Origin: Pseudomonadota bacterium
GTDB lineage: Bacteria > Pseudomonadota > Gammaproteobacteria > UBA9214
Assembly (NCBI GenBank): GCA_029287615.1
Contig: JARFQV010000276.1
Location: 1-45,222, forward strand
Direction: 5' to 3'
Length of the DNA stretch: 45,222 bases
The notes below the pieces were generated by a model that did not search any database, was not told the DNA's origin, and was given only the letters and a program-made list of their open reading frames with translations. The translations under genes and the position numbers were made by a program. Shown here in pieces: positions 43,155 to 45,222 of this stretch. Position 1 is the stretch's first letter. Each line of letters opens with the position of its first letter.

Positions 43155-44024
43155 ATGTCAGGCGCATTCAGTGTTATCGGAGTCATCGGCAAATTCGGGA
43201 AATCGAATGTCGCCGAGGTACTTTCCGCTTATCTGCAAAAACGATCAGTGGAAGTCATTATCGATGATAGTGCGTCAGCAGCCTTCAGCGACAGTCCATT
43301 CCGGTTCAGCAACAGCGATACGATCGCCGATCAGTGTGACCTGGCCATCGTGGTTGGTGGTGACGGTACACTGCTCAATGCAGCACGCAGCCTCGCAGAA
43401 TCCGGTGTATCGGTTCTGGGGATCAACCTGGGCAGACTGGGATTCCTGGTAGATGTCTCTCCGTCCAGGATGGTGAAACAGCTCGACCATGTATTTTGCG
43501 GCGAGTTCACGGAAGAGGAACGTTCCCTGCTGCAAACCACCGTCATCCGCAATGGTGCACAGATCATGGAGAGCGCTGCGCTCAATGATGTGGTGGTGCA
43601 CAAGTGGGACATTGCCCGGATGATCGAACTCGATACCTACATCAATGGCCAGTTCCTGAATACCAGCCGTTCAGACGGCCTGATCGTAACCACACCGACC
43701 GGTTCCACGGCATATGCACTCTCCGGCGGCGGACCGATCCTGCACCCTGGTCTCGACGCCATTGCATTGGTCACCATTTGTCCGCATACCCTCAGCAACC
43801 GGCCCATCGTTGTTGGCGACGCGGCTGAAATCGAGATCATAGTCAAGGATGAAGGCGGTACAGAGGCACAGATCACGTGTGACGGACAGGTAAATCTTCC
43901 ACTGCTTTCCAGTGACTGCATCAATATTCGCAAGAAGGCGCACAAACTGAGACTGATTCACCCGCCCGGCTATAACTATTACGAGATATTGCGGGCCAAA
44001 CTGCGCTGGAGCGAACACCCCTGA
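43155..44024 (+). CDS. nadK: NAD kinase
   Basis: Phosphorylates NAD to NADP with ATP (or polyphosphate in some relatives). The 289-residue protein has the GGDG motif in LAIVVGGDGTLLNAARSLA, GINLGRLGFLVDV, and SDGLIVTTPTGSTAYALSGG (substrate-binding loop). The ND pair in AALNDVVVHK replaces the usual NE. ATG 43155 is chosen by homology (MSGAFSVIGVIGKFG); a frame from 43116 adds 13 residues. Neither has a strong ribosome binding site. It lies 19 bp before recN, a common pair in gammaproteobacteria. Confidence 0.96.
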   Translation: MSGAFSVIGVIGKFGKSNVAEVLSAYLQKRSVEVIIDDSASAAFSDSPFRFSNSDTIADQCDLAIVVGGDGTLLNAARSLAESGVSVLGINLGRLGFLVDVSPSRMVKQLDHVFCGEFTEEERSLLQTTVIRNGAQIMESAALNDVVVHKWDIARMIELDTYINGQFLNTSRSDGLIVTTPTGSTAYALSGGGPILHPGLDAIALVTICPHTLSNRPIVVGDAAEIEIIVKDEGGTEAQITCDGQVNLPLLSSDCINIRKKAHKLRLIHPPGYNYYEILRAKLRWSEHP

Positions 44025-44043
44025 AGACATCATACATGCCACC

Positions 44044-45222
44044 ATGCTGACTCATATCCATATCCGCGACTTTGCCATCATCGAGCTGCTCGAACTCGAA
44101 TTATCCCGCGGGATGACTGCGCTGACGGGAGAAACCGGTGCCGGCAAATCGCTCCTGGTTGACGCACTGGGTCTTGCTCTTGGTGACCGTGCGGACAGCC
44201 GCATGGTGCGTCACGGAGCGGAACGGGCAGAAGTTGCGGCTGACTTCAGCATCGCGGATCTACCCGCCGTCTCTGCCTGGCTTGCCGGGCAGGAGCTGGA
44301 TGCAGACGGTGATTGTCATATCCGCAGGGTGGTCAACCGGGAAGGACGTTCCAGGGCCTATATCAATGGCCGCTCGGTATCCCGGCAGCAATTGTGCGAC
44401 CTCGGCATACAACTGGTCGATATCCACGGCCAGCATGAACACCAGTCTCTGCTCCGCAATCAGGTTCAGCAGGAACTGCTGGATGAGCACGCGGGTCACG
44501 GCAAACAGCTGCAAAACATGGCTACGCAGTACCGGAAATGGAATGAGCTAAGGAATCAAATCGATCAGCTGGGTGGATCCGGGGCCGAGCGGGAAGCAAG
44601 GCTCGACCTGCTGCGCTTTCAGGTCCAGGAACTGGATGCCCTTGCGATAATGGAAAATGAGTGGGAAAAACTGGGTGAGGAGCAGACGAGGCTCAGCCAT
44701 GCCGGCAGGTTGCAGGAAACCTGCGAACGGGGCCTGAATACGCTGTACGACGAGGAAGATGGTGCGGTATGGCCGTTATTGAGCAGGACGCAGGCCGAGC
44801 TGGAAGAACTCGCCCTTCTCGACCCGGATCTCGAGTCTGTTTGCCGGCTTCTGAACGAGGCCCTCATACAGACCCGCGAGGGTGTTGATGAACTGCGACA
44901 CTATACCGAACGCCTGGAACTCGATCCCGCGCGCCAGCATGAGGTGGAGCAACGTCTGGACAGTATCCACGAAATGGCCCGCAAGCACCGTTGCCGTCCC
45001 GGTGACCTGCCGGCGCGTCTGAAGTCACTGCGCACCGAGCTGAACCAGCTGGAAAACGCGGACCAGCAGCTGGATGTGTTGCGACAGCGGCTCGGGGAAT
45101 GTTCCACCGCCTGTGAGGAGGCCGCGCAGAAACTGCACAAATCCCGTTTGAAGGCAGCCCGTGACTTCAGCAAACAGGTAACAGACGGCATGCAGGGACT
45201 GGGAATGCCCGGGGGTAGCTTC
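44044..45222 (+). CDS. recN: DNA repair protein RecN, 5' part only
   Basis: SMC-like ATPase that takes part in the repair of double-strand breaks. The reading frame is open to the window edge: 393 of about 555 residues. Walker A is LTGETGAGKSLLVDALGLAL (residues 28-47), the signature of the N-terminal half is VDIHGQHEHQSLL, and a long coiled coil follows from about residue 160. The C-terminal ABC signature and Walker B lie outside the window. In E. coli recN is LexA-controlled; no LexA box was seen in the short gap after nadK. Confidence 0.96.
   Translation, partial: MLTHIHIRDFAIIELLELELSRGMTALTGETGAGKSLLVDALGLALGDRADSRMVRHGAERAEVAADFSIADLPAVSAWLAGQELDADGDCHIRRVVNREGRSRAYINGRSVSRQQLCDLGIQLVDIHGQHEHQSLLRNQVQQELLDEHAGHGKQLQNMATQYRKWNELRNQIDQLGGSGAEREARLDLLRFQVQELDALAIMENEWEKLGEEQTRLSHAGRLQETCERGLNTLYDEEDGAVWPLLSRTQAELEELALLDPDLESVCRLLNEALIQTREGVDELRHYTERLELDPARQHEVEQRLDSIHEMARKHRCRPGDLPARLKSLRTELNQLENADQQLDVLRQRLGECSTACEEAAQKLHKSRLKAARDFSKQVTDGMQGLGMPGGSF

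Noticed and set aside
42866-43267. 133-codon frame on the plus strand upstream of nadK
   Set aside because: Overlaps the nadK start in another frame, without a ribosome binding site and with an Arg-rich shadow-like composition.

Overview
The window is a dense stretch of a gammaproteobacterial chromosome made almost entirely of housekeeping operons, nearly all on the minus strand. The gene order is a long version of a cluster known from Pseudomonas and Chromatiales-type gammaproteobacteria: recN, nadK, hrcA-grpE-dnaK-dnaJ, dapB, carAB-greA, rlmE-ftsH-folP-glmM, tpiA-secG-tRNA-Leu, nuoA-N, tRNA-fMet, rimP-nusA-infB-rbfA-truB-rpsO-pnp. Separate nuoC and nuoD genes, an HrcA/CIRCE circuit together with sigma-32-like promoters, and a PEP-CTERM-family sorting signal fit a gammaproteobacterium outside the Enterobacterales, perhaps of the sulfur-oxidising or purple-sulfur kind. 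That placement is inference; the window has no marker gene that settles it.

Layout by increasing coordinate. 1-7.9 kb (minus): translation and RNA operon rimP-nusA-infB-(small ORF)-rbfA-truB-rpsO-pnp. pnp is cut by the window edge. The operon starts from a promoter with a TATAAT box near 7985 and has a terminator-like hairpin just before the rimP start. 8.1 kb: initiator tRNA with its own terminator. 8.2-22.7 kb (minus): complete 14-gene complex I operon nuoA to nuoN, tightly packed with many 1-10 nt overlaps. 22.7-23.8 kb: a less dense segment holding a gene for a secreted protein with a C-terminal PEP-CTERM/VPLPA-type sorting signal, next to tRNA-Leu(GAG). 24-25.9 kb: secG, tpiA and a lipoprotein of unknown function. 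26-31.2 kb: glmM, folP, ftsH, rlmE. 31.4-36.7 kb: a DUF4149 membrane protein, greA, carB, carA. 36.9-42.8 kb: dapB and the heat-shock operon. 43.1 kb to the end (plus strand): nadK and the 5' part of recN, divergent from hrcA.

The regulatory layer is the most interesting part. A perfect CIRCE operator sits at the hrcA transcription start. Sequences matching the sigma-32 consensus overlap the stop codons of hrcA and grpE, so they would drive grpE and dnaK separately. A long palindrome separates dnaK from dnaJ, and an intrinsic terminator includes the dnaJ stop codon. carA has a promoter followed by a terminator-like hairpin before its ribosome binding site, which suggests attenuation.

No CRISPR array, insertion sequence, phage or classical mobile element was seen. 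The best candidates for something undescribed are the orphan PEP-CTERM protein between tRNA-Leu and nuoA, the carA leader, the lipoprotein between tpiA and glmM, and the 88-codon ORF between infB and rbfA. I did not find a clearly new multi-gene system.
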